In this document: positions 25,126-34,400 of the stretch, piece by piece
Layout: each line of letters opens with the position of its first letter
How positions within the stretch are numbered: the first letter of the stretch is position 1
From: a virus
Reading direction: 5' to 3' (one strand)
Virus record (IMG/VR): IMGVR_UViG_3300009128_000006
Span: 26,157-90,156 of that record
Length of the DNA: 64,000 bases
The notes under the pieces: generated by a model
Databases searched by the model: none
The model's input: the letters and a program-made list of their open reading frames with translations, nothing else
What the model was told of the DNA's origin: nothing
Translations under genes and position numbers: made by a program

Positions 25126-26064
25126 ATGCCCTACGCAGACCCTGATACCGCACGCAAGAAGGCCCGAGAGTACACGAAGAGGCATCGGGCCAAGAAGAAG
25201 GCCGTCCCTGGCGCGTGCTCTACAGGTTGCGGTAAGCCTGCCGAGTCCGGCTTCAAGCGGTGTTCCGCCTGTCGAGAGTACATGCGGAACTACAAGAAGG
25301 GTGTCCGGAAAGGGCGGCCTACGAAGAGGAACTGTCGCGTTTGTGGGGAGCCTACGGGGAGTACGCGTACGAAGTGCGATTCCTGTCGGGTTCCTCAAGG
25401 GAAGAACCACCCGAACTACGAACAACGTCGTGCTCGAGAGAGGGAGCGGCGTGCTATTGCTTGGACGACCGTTCTTGAGCACTACGGCCCGGAATGTGTC
25501 TGTTGTGGGGAAACAGGGCGAGGCTTCCTCACGCTCGACCACATCGACGGGGAACGGCATGGTGCCGGAAAAGCAAACGGGCATCAGCTCCATGGGTGGC
25601 TCATACGCAACGACTTCCCGCCCGGCTTCCGCATCCTCTGCTACAACTGCAACAGCTCCCTCGGCTTTCGAGGCTACTGCCCTCATGGATCTCTCACGCA
25701 GGTCAAGAGGGTCGGTCGACCCTCGCAGGGGAAGATGTCACCGGAAGCGTTGAAGGCTGTGCGTAGACGCCGTGCCGTACACAAGATGGCAGCCTTCGAA
25801 GCCTACGGCGGTGCCCGGTGTGCCTGCTGCGGGGAGGAGCAGATAGAGTTCCTCACCCTCGATCATACGAATGATGACGGAGCAGCGCAGCGTAAGGCTC
25901 TCACTGGGAAGAACTTAGGAGGTACCGCAGCCTTCTATGCCTGGCTCAAGAAGAACGATTACCCCCAGGACCTGGGCCTTGCCGTAGCTTGTATGAACTG
26001 TAATGCTGGCCGCGATCGGGCAGGAGGCGTCTGCCCTCACCAGCGCCCGACTCCTTCGGCTTGA
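25126..26064 (+). CDS. Tandem HNH homing-type endonuclease
   Basis: 312 aa. Two CxxC zinc ribbons occupy residues 31-90 (CSTGC, CSAC, CRVC, CDSC). HNH domain 1 spans about 122-185 with CVCCGE, FLTLDHIDGERH and CYNCNSS. HNH domain 2 spans about 232-305 with CACCGEE, FLTLDHTNDDG and CMNCNAG. The two copies are clearly related, so an internal duplication is likely. Free-standing HNH genes are known mobile elements in phages, and its place between the capsid and neck genes, away from neighbours in codon use, fits an insertion. Whether both nuclease sites are active is unknown. Confidence 0.88.
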   Translation: MPYADPDTARKKAREYTKRHRAKKKAVPGACSTGCGKPAESGFKRCSACREYMRNYKKGVRKGRPTKRNCRVCGEPTGSTRTKCDSCRVPQGKNHPNYEQRRARERERRAIAWTTVLEHYGPECVCCGETGRGFLTLDHIDGERHGAGKANGHQLHGWLIRNDFPPGFRILCYNCNSSLGFRGYCPHGSLTQVKRVGRPSQGKMSPEALKAVRRRRAVHKMAAFEAYGGARCACCGEEQIEFLTLDHTNDDGAAQRKALTGKNLGGTAAFYAWLKKNDYPQDLGLAVACMNCNAGRDRAGGVCPHQRPTPSA

Positions 26065-26069
26065 TGGGA

Positions 26070-26075
26070 TATAGT
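26070..26075 (+). promoter_or_regulatory. -10-like TATAGT, possibly leaderless
   Basis: TATAGT ends only seven bases before ATG 26083, so a transcript from it would be almost leaderless. Confidence 0.4.
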
Positions 26076-26082
26076 GGACAGC

Positions 26083-26772
26083 ATGGCGTACGTTCTCATC
26101 AATGCCGCTCGCGACCGGACTCTGGAGAAGCGCAGGAAGCGTCATCCGGGTCGGTTGTGTCGGCGGCCCTTGATCGACGGAGAGAAGCTCGTCGGCAATC
26201 GCAGGTACACGAAGCAGGAGATCTCTCCGCGATGTGCGCTGGAGATCGACCGACACGTGCGCTGGGGCAACGTCCGCTTCCGTCAGGCCTTCGGCATGTG
26301 CAACGACGTCGACATCCGCAAGCTCTTCCCGGAGGCGTTTACCGTCCCCGAGCCCGGTCCTTCCCTCGGTGAGGCAGTGCTCAAGACGGTGAAGGAGCAG
26401 TTGGTCTCTGAGCCCGCCCCGGTAGTGTCAGTCACCCGGTGCGATCCCGAGGACAACCTGCCCCTCGACACAGGTGCCCTGGAAGATGGGGTCACAATCC
26501 TTGGGCCTGATGATGAGGATGGCTTGAAAGAGGCTGCATCCTTGTTCGAGCCTGAGATGGAGGAAGAGCCTTCCGATCCTGTGGAGGAAGAGTTCCTCAT
26601 GTCTCTCCGCAACGAGGATCTTCGAGGCGTGTTGTCCATCCTCGGCGGCAAGGGCAAGGGGAAGAGCAAGGCCACCCTCGTCTCTGACATTCGAACGGCC
26701 TATGCTTCGTCTGAGCTCGATCCTGTGCAACGGCGCCGGGCCGAGGAACGCCTGGTCGAACTGGAGAACTGA
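26083..26772 (+). CDS. Uncharacterised virion-locus protein
   Basis: 229 aa from ATG 26083 (a GTG at 26074 is inside the promoter-like box). A basic N-terminal region (RKRHPGRLCRRPLIDG) precedes an aromatic segment, an acidic middle with LKEAASLFEP, and a C-terminal SAP-like helix-turn-helix (LRNEDLRGVLSILGGKGKG) that resembles small DNA- or protein-binding LEM/SAP folds. The stop overlaps the next start. Head completion or neck position by context; function unknown. Confidence 0.6.
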   Translation: MAYVLINAARDRTLEKRRKRHPGRLCRRPLIDGEKLVGNRRYTKQEISPRCALEIDRHVRWGNVRFRQAFGMCNDVDIRKLFPEAFTVPEPGPSLGEAVLKTVKEQLVSEPAPVVSVTRCDPEDNLPLDTGALEDGVTILGPDDEDGLKEAASLFEPEMEEEPSDPVEEEFLMSLRNEDLRGVLSILGGKGKGKSKATLVSDIRTAYASSELDPVQRRRAEERLVELEN

Positions 26773-27251
26773 TGATTCAGGTCCACAACATCTCCGACCG
26801 CTCCAACACGGACTGCCGTCCTGCGGCCATCCTCATCGGCGGTCGGAAGCTCCGGCCTGGCAAGTCGGCACAGGTCGACCGCTCGGCCATCAAGCAGAAG
26901 CATCTGCGGCTTCATGGTACGCAGCTCTGGTTCGGAGCACTGCCGTCGTACTTCAAGGCCACTTCGCAGCGAGCTCTCAAGGCCATCGCTCGCAACACGG
27001 CGCAGCTCGCCGAGCCGGTGGATGTGTCCACCCTCGAAGGCCTCCGCGAGCATCTCAATGGCCTGAAGCTCTCTGAGCTCTCCCAGATGGGTCAGGAGAT
27101 GGGCATCGGCATCGGCCGTCAGCTCTCGAAGCCGGCCCTCATCGCACGAATCTCCCGCCTCGTCATCAAGAAGCAGAAGGAGGCTGCGGCACGTGCTGCT
27201 GCTGAAGCCGCTGCGTCGGAGGCTCCCGAGGCCGCTCCCGCTTCCGAGTAG
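26772..27251 (+). CDS. Uncharacterised protein with SAP-like motif
   Basis: 159 aa; TGATG overlap with the previous gene. The N-terminal half looks like a small beta domain (AILIGGRKLRPGKSAQV). Residues about 90-125 form a SAP/Rho-N-like helix pair (KLSELSQMGQEMGI, then LSKPALIARISRLV) similar to that at the end of the previous protein, followed by an Ala/Glu-rich tail. The repeat of the same motif in consecutive genes suggests they contact each other or the same partner. No catalytic residues. Confidence 0.6.
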   Translation: MIQVHNISDRSNTDCRPAAILIGGRKLRPGKSAQVDRSAIKQKHLRLHGTQLWFGALPSYFKATSQRALKAIARNTAQLAEPVDVSTLEGLREHLNGLKLSELSQMGQEMGIGIGRQLSKPALIARISRLVIKKQKEAAARAAAEAAASEAPEAAPASE

Positions 27252-27258
27252 GTGACGT

Positions 27259-27774
27259 ATGTCCATCGCAGACGACAGCATCTGGTCTGCCACTCCGATT
27301 CCTTCGGCCACAGCCAGGATGAACGAGATGGTGGCCTACGTGCGGATGTACCTTCGGGACTTCGTACAGCTGAATCGTCTCATTCAAGGCTATGAGAGTT
27401 CGCCTCGCCAGATCGCATGGGCTCTCATCGATGCCCTTGACGACTGGAACTCTACGCCGCCCTTCCTGGGCACGACCACGATCATGAACTTCCCTTCCCG
27501 ACATCTCCTGTGTCGGGGTGCGACCATTACGTTGTTGGAGGGGATCGCTCTCCTTCAAATGCGGAACCAGCTCTCATTCTCCGACAACGGAGTGACTGTG
27601 TCGGTGTCGGATAAGGCTCCGATGATCATGCAGTGGCTCTCGATGGCGAAGGCGAGCTATGAACAGAAGAAGGCCGCCTTCAAGTCGTCGCAGAACATCG
27701 AGATGGCGATGGACGGAGGCGGAGCGTTCTCGGAGTACTTCACGATCTCCGGCCTGTACCTGACCGAGCTCTGA
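27259..27774 (+). CDS. Putative neck or head-completion protein
   Basis: 171 aa, seven bases after the previous stop. Mostly helical with ARMNEMVAYVRMYLRDF, then SPRQIAWALIDALDDWNSTPP and a HLLCRGATITLLEGIALLQM segment, ending in a helix and short beta end. The pattern (helical core and W-N-x-T-P-P motif) resembles small head-to-tail joining proteins of large myoviruses, but I could not confirm a family. Ends 7 bases before the large Pro/Ala-rich gene. Confidence 0.5.
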   Translation: MSIADDSIWSATPIPSATARMNEMVAYVRMYLRDFVQLNRLIQGYESSPRQIAWALIDALDDWNSTPPFLGTTTIMNFPSRHLLCRGATITLLEGIALLQMRNQLSFSDNGVTVSVSDKAPMIMQWLSMAKASYEQKKAAFKSSQNIEMAMDGGGAFSEYFTISGLYLTEL

Positions 27775-27781
27775 GGTTTCG

Positions 27782-29371
27782 ATGGACTGGCAAGCCCCAA
27801 CCACCTTCGAGCGTCAGGCTGCGGCTGCAGAGCTGTGGATGGAGCTCACAGGCCGTAGCAAGCTCGCCAACACTCTTGTCGCCGATGAGGCGATGGAGAA
27901 GTGGGCCAACGTCATGCGAGTTGGCCAAGAGTTGGCGGAAGGTGGTGTCAAGGCATTGACAGGAAGTGCCAAGAAGGTACCTGCGATCCGTTCGATGCCT
28001 GCTGCGAATCGCTCACCTGTAGGGCCGTCTGGGAAGCCGCGACGACCTCCTGGGCGTCGAGGCCGTGGAGCGAGGGCCACTGTGCCGGCGCATCCAGCGG
28101 TACCACCACAGCCAGGGATCAGGGGTGCTCCGCCGCCGAAGGGTCCTGTCGGACAAACGCCTTTGCAGCAGGCCGCTGGTGGTAGTGCGCGGTCTGCTCC
28201 CACACTTCGGCCTGCCCCAGCGGCTCCTGCTCCTGCTCCGGCCCCAAGAGAGGCACCAGCCCTGACTCCCCACACGATCTCAACCCATCGCAATGTAGAC
28301 CGAGTCGCAGCACGAGTGAGGGCACGAGTCGCGGCGAAGCAGCCGGCTGCCGCTCCCAAGCCGCAACGACGTACGTTGCATGATGTCAAGAAGCAGGGTC
28401 CGTCGCAGAATGCTGTAGCTCGTGCAAAGGCGGAGGGCGCTTCGGCAGAGAGGAGTCGGGCTGCCACGGCTCGGTTGAAGCAGCGTGTACAGGCCGTCCA
28501 GTCTCGTAAGGCCGCTCCGAGTACGGATGCGGTGGTCCCTTCCATGGCGCGGCCAACAACCCCTGCAGGGGCTCCGCCTCCGGCTGCGAAGTCTACGAGG
28601 TCTCCGACGATTCAAGAGACGATCCGACAGAAGCCTGCTACTCCGACGCAACAGTCGGCACAGAAGACTCCTGAGACTACGACTCCGGCCGAAGGTGCTA
28701 CGCCGAAGACCGAAGGTGCTACGCCGAAGACCGAAGGTGCTACGCCGAAGACCGAAGGTGCTACGCCGAAGGGTGAGGCTGAGCCTTCTATGGGAGATCG
28801 TGCCAACCAGGCAGACTCCTGGCTGGGGCGTCGTGTGGATGATCTCGTAGGAGACAACCGCGGCATGGAGGAGCTCCGTGCAAAGCTCCAGACTGCAAAG
28901 ACTCCCAAAGCGAAGGCCGAGATCCAGCAGCAGATCGAGGCGGCGAACCGTGCACGCGGCCTGACTCGTGGCGTAGCCGGCACGGCGGCCGTAGGCGGAG
29001 TCGGCTCCTTCCTTCTCTCGGACAAGCAGGGGTCGGCCAAGCTCAAGGGAGGCCTGACAGGTGCGGCCCTCCTCGGAACCGGCATGGGCCTCTCGTCCTA
29101 CCGCAACTTCCGTCCAGGCCGTACCGGGAGGTCTCGGGCGCAGCTTGAGCGGGAGCATCAGCTCGCACAGATCGATGAGTTCATGAGTGATCCGTCGACC
29201 CAGAGCCTTCCTGCCGTGCATCAGATGCGGGAGAAGTACCATCGGCTCATGGCCGACATGGAACGCGAAGGGGCCAAGTCCCCGGCCTCGATGGCCGCCG
29301 CCCGCTCTGTGCCCGGCCTCCTGACAGGGGCATACCTCGGTGCGAAGTTCGGCCCGAAGCTCTTGAAGTGA
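27782..29371 (+). CDS. Pro/Ala-rich membrane-segment protein with EGATPKT repeats
   Basis: 529 aa. An N-terminal helix with SKLANTLVAD is followed by a long Pro/Ala/Arg-rich disordered region (residues 65-330) that includes four copies of EGATPK(T). The C-terminal third has a basic coiled segment (LRAKLQTAKTPKAKAEIQQQ), two hydrophobic glycine-zipper segments (GVAGTAAVGGVGSFLL and GLTGAALLGTGMGLSS), and a last helix. This is the same architecture as the gene at the left edge of the window, and the two may be paralogues. A virion protein that is ejected and inserts in the host membrane is one explanation. Confidence 0.65.
   Translation: MDWQAPTTFERQAAAAELWMELTGRSKLANTLVADEAMEKWANVMRVGQELAEGGVKALTGSAKKVPAIRSMPAANRSPVGPSGKPRRPPGRRGRGARATVPAHPAVPPQPGIRGAPPPKGPVGQTPLQQAAGGSARSAPTLRPAPAAPAPAPAPREAPALTPHTISTHRNVDRVAARVRARVAAKQPAAAPKPQRRTLHDVKKQGPSQNAVARAKAEGASAERSRAATARLKQRVQAVQSRKAAPSTDAVVPSMARPTTPAGAPPPAAKSTRSPTIQETIRQKPATPTQQSAQKTPETTTPAEGATPKTEGATPKTEGATPKTEGATPKGEAEPSMGDRANQADSWLGRRVDDLVGDNRGMEELRAKLQTAKTPKAKAEIQQQIEAANRARGLTRGVAGTAAVGGVGSFLLSDKQGSAKLKGGLTGAALLGTGMGLSSYRNFRPGRTGRSRAQLEREHQLAQIDEFMSDPSTQSLPAVHQMREKYHRLMADMEREGAKSPASMAAARSVPGLLTGAYLGAKFGPKLLK
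28691..28771 (+). repeat. 21-bp tandem repeat in coding sequence
   Basis: Three perfect 21-bp units plus an 18-bp partial unit encode EGATPKT; perfect DNA identity suggests recent slippage. Confidence 0.9.
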
Positions 29372-29375
29372 CCCC

Positions 29376-30263
29376 ATGATCACCCTTCGCAACGTGAGGG
29401 TGACCGGCTTCAGCAGGTCGTACTACGACGTGTACTGGGAGGTCGCCCCAACGACCTCCGACCTGCAAGAGTACGAGTTCTACGTCGAACGGTCTGAGGC
29501 AGAGGCCGGACCTTTCCAGGAGATTGCCGGACCGCTCATCGACCGGTTCCATCTCCGGGACAACGACGTTCCACTCATCTCCAGCATGCGGACGCTCTTC
29601 TACCGCATCAAGGTCCGGCACCCTATGTCGGGCAAGGTGGAGTACTCCGAGACCGTAGATAGGTGGGGCCAGGCACCGCTCATCGCGCAGGAGATCATCC
29701 GCCTCGAGACTCTCCTCTTCCAGGAGTTCAATGGCCGTACCTGTTGGACATTTCCCAGGCGAACCTTTGGGCAGCGATGCCCTCAGTGCTGGGATCACGT
29801 CATGCAGAAGTGTCGTGATGACCAGTGTCCTACATGCTTCAAGACAGGGTTCTCCGGCGGGTACCACTACCCGGTACAGTTCTTTGGACAGATCGATGAG
29901 GCAGAGCTCCAATCAGAGATCACGCTCCATGATCACCATGCGCAGAAGCACTTCCGTCTTCGGTGTCCAGCTTCTCCGGAACTGAAGCCCGATGACCTTC
30001 TTATCGACTACAAGAACCGACGTATGAAGGCTGTCAAGATCGGAGGCACCTCTCATCTTGGGGTCCGTGTACGGCAGGAAATCACCCTTGTGCTTCTACA
30101 GCCAGGCAGTATCGAGGATGCAGTGCCTTTGAAGGTCGATGCGGAGACGCTACAGACTGTAGGGTGGCGGAACTACATCAATCCCCACAACGTGGAAGCA
30201 ATCACGCAAGGACCGTTCGACGACGGTATGGATTTCCTCCTCGGAAGGTTCGGACACCGATGA
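29376..30263 (+). CDS. Virion protein with FN3-like and zinc-ribbon domains
   Basis: 295 aa. N-terminal 90 residues look like a fibronectin-III-type beta sandwich (LRNVRVTGFSRSYYDVYWEV). Residues about 128-160 hold four cysteines as CPQC ... CPTC, a zinc ribbon followed by a Gly/Tyr loop (FKTGFSGGYHYP). The rest is a beta-rich domain. The set occurs in jumbo-phage structural proteins in my recollection, but no family name is certain. Stop and next start overlap (ATGA). Confidence 0.6.
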   Translation: MITLRNVRVTGFSRSYYDVYWEVAPTTSDLQEYEFYVERSEAEAGPFQEIAGPLIDRFHLRDNDVPLISSMRTLFYRIKVRHPMSGKVEYSETVDRWGQAPLIAQEIIRLETLLFQEFNGRTCWTFPRRTFGQRCPQCWDHVMQKCRDDQCPTCFKTGFSGGYHYPVQFFGQIDEAELQSEITLHDHHAQKHFRLRCPASPELKPDDLLIDYKNRRMKAVKIGGTSHLGVRVRQEITLVLLQPGSIEDAVPLKVDAETLQTVGWRNYINPHNVEAITQGPFDDGMDFLLGRFGHR

Positions 30264-30646
30264 CCCAGCGACAGGAAACCAGAGACCTCAGTACGGTTCC
30301 GTGGAAGACTCTGGCCGGGAACATCCTGGGTGTGACCGGTGCTCACGCTCTTGGGTACGCATCGGCAGGAGCCCTCGCCAATGTCTATGCCCGCTCCCGC
30401 TTCGGCCGTAAGTTCAGGCAGCTCCCGCCTGCCCGTCAGCAGCGAATCATGCAGTCCTTCGTCAGCCTGGCAGGCACCGGAGCGACGATGGCAGGAACCC
30501 TTGCCTCGTATGCGGGGAAGATGCGGACTGCCGAAGAGCAGGCACGTCTTCAAGAGCTGAAGCGTCTTCAAGGCTTGAAGGAGCAGGGAAGCCCGAAGGT
30601 GGCGAGTGTCGCGGAGGCGTACATCTATGCGCTGAAGCGCTTGTAG
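30260..30646 (+). CDS. Small membrane-segment protein
   Basis: 128 aa; ATG 30260 overlaps the previous stop. One glycine/alanine helix (LAGNILGVTGAHALGYASAG) and a second (FVSLAGTGATMAGTLASYAG) separated by a basic turn could form a membrane hairpin. A coiled segment follows, and the C-terminus is SPKVASVAEAYIYALKRL, placing a K-x-A-S motif 17 residues from the end. A virion-internal or ejected protein is possible. Confidence 0.6.
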   Translation: MTQRQETRDLSTVPWKTLAGNILGVTGAHALGYASAGALANVYARSRFGRKFRQLPPARQQRIMQSFVSLAGTGATMAGTLASYAGKMRTAEEQARLQELKRLQGLKEQGSPKVASVAEAYIYALKRL

Positions 30647-30655
30647 GAGGCGTCC

Positions 30656-31450
30656 ATGAGTGAGGTGAAGGTACGCCGCCGTCAGATCTCCGTTGAGCGG
30701 GAAGACAACCCGATCATCTATGCCCAGCGGCTCTACGTTCAGTTCCTGCAAGGGCTTTTCAACTTCAACGCTACAGGCTGCCTTCATTGGGAGCCGGATC
30801 TCGACGCTACGGAGATCGTCATCAGGGCTGAAGCTCCTCTTGACATGAAGGTCGTAGGGAAGCGTCCGGCCATCACTGTCGTGATGGGCCCTTACCAGTT
30901 CGCGAACCTGGGCATCGACAACATGATGTACCTGCAGCCGCTCACAGAGCGACAGGTACGGTCAGACCTCATCAATGGTCATCTGGTCGTGTACTGCCTG
31001 GCCGAGAACGATCAGGTCGCGCAGTGGATTGCTCACATGGTGATCCACGGAACACGGGTCAACCAGCGGCTCCTGGAAGGTCGTGGCGGCTTCCACCAGA
31101 TTGCACGCCCCGCGCCTTCGGCAAACTCACCAAGCCCTCCAGGAGCGCTGGTACCCGGTGACCATCATGGACTGGTCATGGTCCAGGTGAACATCCCTTA
31201 CAGCTTCCAATGGACATGGTCCACCGAGCCGAAATCTCCCTCCTCGGCTATGGACTTGGAGATGGTCACCAAGGAACGTCGTGCATCGGACTATGAGTAT
31301 CCTTCTCCGCAGACCTTGAAGAGGGTACACTTGTCCATGTCGACTACCGACGTTCTGGTGCGCCGAGTGGGCACTACGGTGACTTCTACAGTCGCTGAGG
31401 GTGTGGAGGGGCTTCAAGCCGTGATAGCTTCAAAGAGCACGAGCGAATAG
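30656..31450 (+). CDS. Putative tail terminator or neck protein
   Basis: 264 aa with an AGGAGG site before ATG 30656. Alpha/beta domain: YAQRLYVQFLQGLFNF, ATEIVIRAEAPLDMKV, AITVVMGPYQFANLG, and LINGHLVVYCLAENDQVAQW; then a proline linker and a C-terminal beta segment (MVQVNIPYSFQWTWS). The gene lies directly before the sheath, where tail-completion and neck proteins of contractile phages usually are. Assignment is by position and general fold pattern only. Confidence 0.55.
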   Translation: MSEVKVRRRQISVEREDNPIIYAQRLYVQFLQGLFNFNATGCLHWEPDLDATEIVIRAEAPLDMKVVGKRPAITVVMGPYQFANLGIDNMMYLQPLTERQVRSDLINGHLVVYCLAENDQVAQWIAHMVIHGTRVNQRLLEGRGGFHQIARPAPSANSPSPPGALVPGDHHGLVMVQVNIPYSFQWTWSTEPKSPSSAMDLEMVTKERRASDYEYPSPQTLKRVHLSMSTTDVLVRRVGTTVTSTVAEGVEGLQAVIASKSTSE

Positions 31451-31459
31451 GAGTCCAGT

Positions 31460-34400
31460 ATGGCTTCGGAGAACAGGCCAGGCGTCGAGGTCGAGCAGAA
31501 GATCGCGTCGACTTCCACCGTAGTCGCGGCTCCCGATCTGGTGCCGCTGGTGGTTGGCGTTTGCCATCAGATCATCGAGGCCCTGGACAGCGACGGTGCT
31601 CTGAACTCCGACGCGAAGTACTCTGCCGAGCAGTACAACCAGGCGTCTCTCGCGATCCCGCAGGCAGACCTGCCGGACCCACGCGACAACATCGACGAGC
31701 TTGAAGTCGATGAGGGCGAGGTCAACGGGTACCTCTACTTCGGCGGTACTCTGACGAAGCTCGATCGCGGGAGCAACGGCACAACGGGCTCTGCATTCCT
31801 CAAGCTCGCCAATCTCTCGACGCGTGCGGCCATCCGAAGTACGCTCGACATCTCGGCCGGGCTCACCTTCTCCTCTACGGGTGATGCCTTCAACTTCTAC
31901 CTCGACGTGGTGAACACGAGTTCGTCCACCGCAGTGCCTGTCGAGGTGGAGCTCTCAGGCTCGATGACCGCGGACGCGATCGTGGACGCGATCAACACCG
32001 CTGCCGGTGCCGACGTCGCAGAGCTCATCGACGATACCTACCTCCAGATCTCCTCGCAGACCTACGGGGCAGTGTCCTCGGTCACCCTCCAGGCCAACAA
32101 CGCTGGAACTCTCATCCTCTTCCAGACGGCAACCTTCACCAACACGGTGGAGTACCGTGTCGAGGGCTCAGGCTTCGTCGGCCAGGACGACGAGGACGGG
32201 GACACCTACACTCCTTGGATCGAGTTCTTCCGCGGCGGCTACTTCGAGGACGGTGCCGACACGACCTTCCCGGTCACAGGAACTACGACGCCCAGCACCA
32301 CTGATGAGGTGTGGGGTGGTCTCATCGACCAGGATGACACGTTCTCCCCGGCCAAGGCAGCTGCCTTGGTCTACACCGGAACGAGTGCGGATGTGCCGCT
32401 GCAGGCCGCCACGACTTCTGTGCCGGGCGACCAGCTCTGGGCCAGTGGTGTCCAGGTCGGTGATGGAGAGATCATCAAGGTCGAGCAGTCCCGCTTCAAG
32501 ATCGGGAAGCTCTCCACGACCAACTCCACCTTCGATGATGATGGTGTGCCGACGGTGCGTGTCTACGACACCATCGAGGTGGCGACCTTGCTACACGGTA
32601 CTCCGTGGGCTCCGAAGTACGCCTACTTCGTAGCGGATGGTCTGGTCTTCGGAGAGATCACTCCCGAAGGTGAGGCCGCATCGGTCACAGGCTCGGAGAC
32701 GGGTCTGGACGAGCGGAGCGCTTATGTGGTGTCGGGTTCCGACATCTCCTTCCCCCTTTCTGCCGGAGGCCTCACGCTCGAGTTTGCCGTGACGGAGGAT
32801 GGAGAGGCTGGCGATACCGTCACCTACACGTTCACCTCTACGTTCACTGACATCGGGGAGCTGGTTTCAGAGCTGGGCGATGCGGACGAGTTCGACCAGT
32901 TCACGGTGTCGGCTCACGGCGACTTCCGCCTGGTTCTTCAGACCACGAAGACCGGTGCCGATCAGGCCATCTCCATCAAGAGCACAGGTTCTGCCAACGG
33001 TGTCCTGGGCTTCTCGACAACGGCTGCAACGGAAGATGATGGCACGGATGTCGAGTTCGCCACACAGGCGACGGTGACGGGTGCTCGCATCTCCCTTCCG
33101 CTCGAGAGCGAGGGCAGCTCGGCTCTGGACATGGTGGTCACGGACTCGAAGGGGACTCATACCCTGAGCGCGACGGGCGTGGACCTCACCGCAGGTACGC
33201 TCGGAGCCCTCATCGCATCCATCTCGGGTGCCTTGGGCGGAGACGGTACGAGCACCGTTACCGACAACGGCATCCCAGTAGGCACGCTGTCTACTTCCGG
33301 AGATGGCGATGCGTCGGGGACCATCACCTTCACCACCACCGAGGGTGGTGCCAACGTGAGCGTCGAGATTCAGGCCATCGACGGCGATGATGGCTTCCGC
33401 CACTGCGGCTTCTTCGATGATGGCGGTGGCGAGTGGGCCCAGGTGGATGGCTCGGCCCAGGTCTTCCCTCTCGACCTCACAGGGGGCGGGGGCGGGACCG
33501 CTCTGGACTTCGAGTATCACTACGACATCGGAGGTGCGGGAAGCACGTCTCTGGGTGGGACTGTCAACTTCACGGCCGTGGATGTCGACGATCTGGCGGA
33601 GAAGCTCAACGCAGAGGCGGCCATCACCGACTACTCCGGTGAGCGGGTTGTGTGGTTCGTGGCCAACGCGGATGACTCCATCTCGATCCGTACGGTTGAA
33701 GGCGGGACCAACATCCGCATCGAGATCAATACCGGTACTCCGGTTGGTCTCACGAACGGTGCCACGGACGATGGTACGGCGGCTGACAACGCGGACGCGG
33801 ACGGCGCGGACGGCATCAAGGGAACGACTCTCGGGTTCACCCTCGATGACAATCCCTACGTCTACGAGATCATCTTCTCCAGCAACTCGCTGGCCGATGC
33901 CATCGACGACATCAACGAGCTGGTGGACGGCTCCGGCGATGTGGCCTCCGAGACCTCCAGCGCACTCACTCTGACCTCCCTGCTCGAGGGTGCGGCTTCG
34001 GCCATCACCATCGAAGAGGTCGATGGAAGCGACACGCTCGGTCTCGAAGATGCTTCGGACACCGGTGCTGGACGTCCGAACCCGGACTTCTACCAGGACG
34101 ACTCGGGTGTGGCGTACTTCGGCCCGAACATCCTGCGAAGCACGAGTACAGGGATCCCGTACTCCCTGGAGTCTGCTCTCGCCGACATCTACATCGCGTA
34201 CGAGGCTCTCCGTCTGGATGTGACTCCGTCGGCGAGCTCCCCGGCTGCTCTCGAGTTCGACAACACCTCGGACATCGAAGCCGCCATCGGTCCCATCTCG
34301 ATCAAGAACCCCCTCGCACTGGGCATGTTCTTGGCGAAGGCCAACACTCCCTCCAACTCGGTCACTGGTTTCGGTGTCGACGAGGCGACGGCTGCGGCTC

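Noticed and set aside
28691-28771. CRISPR-like tandem repeat
   Set aside because: The 21-bp units are directly adjacent with no spacers and are in frame within a coding region.
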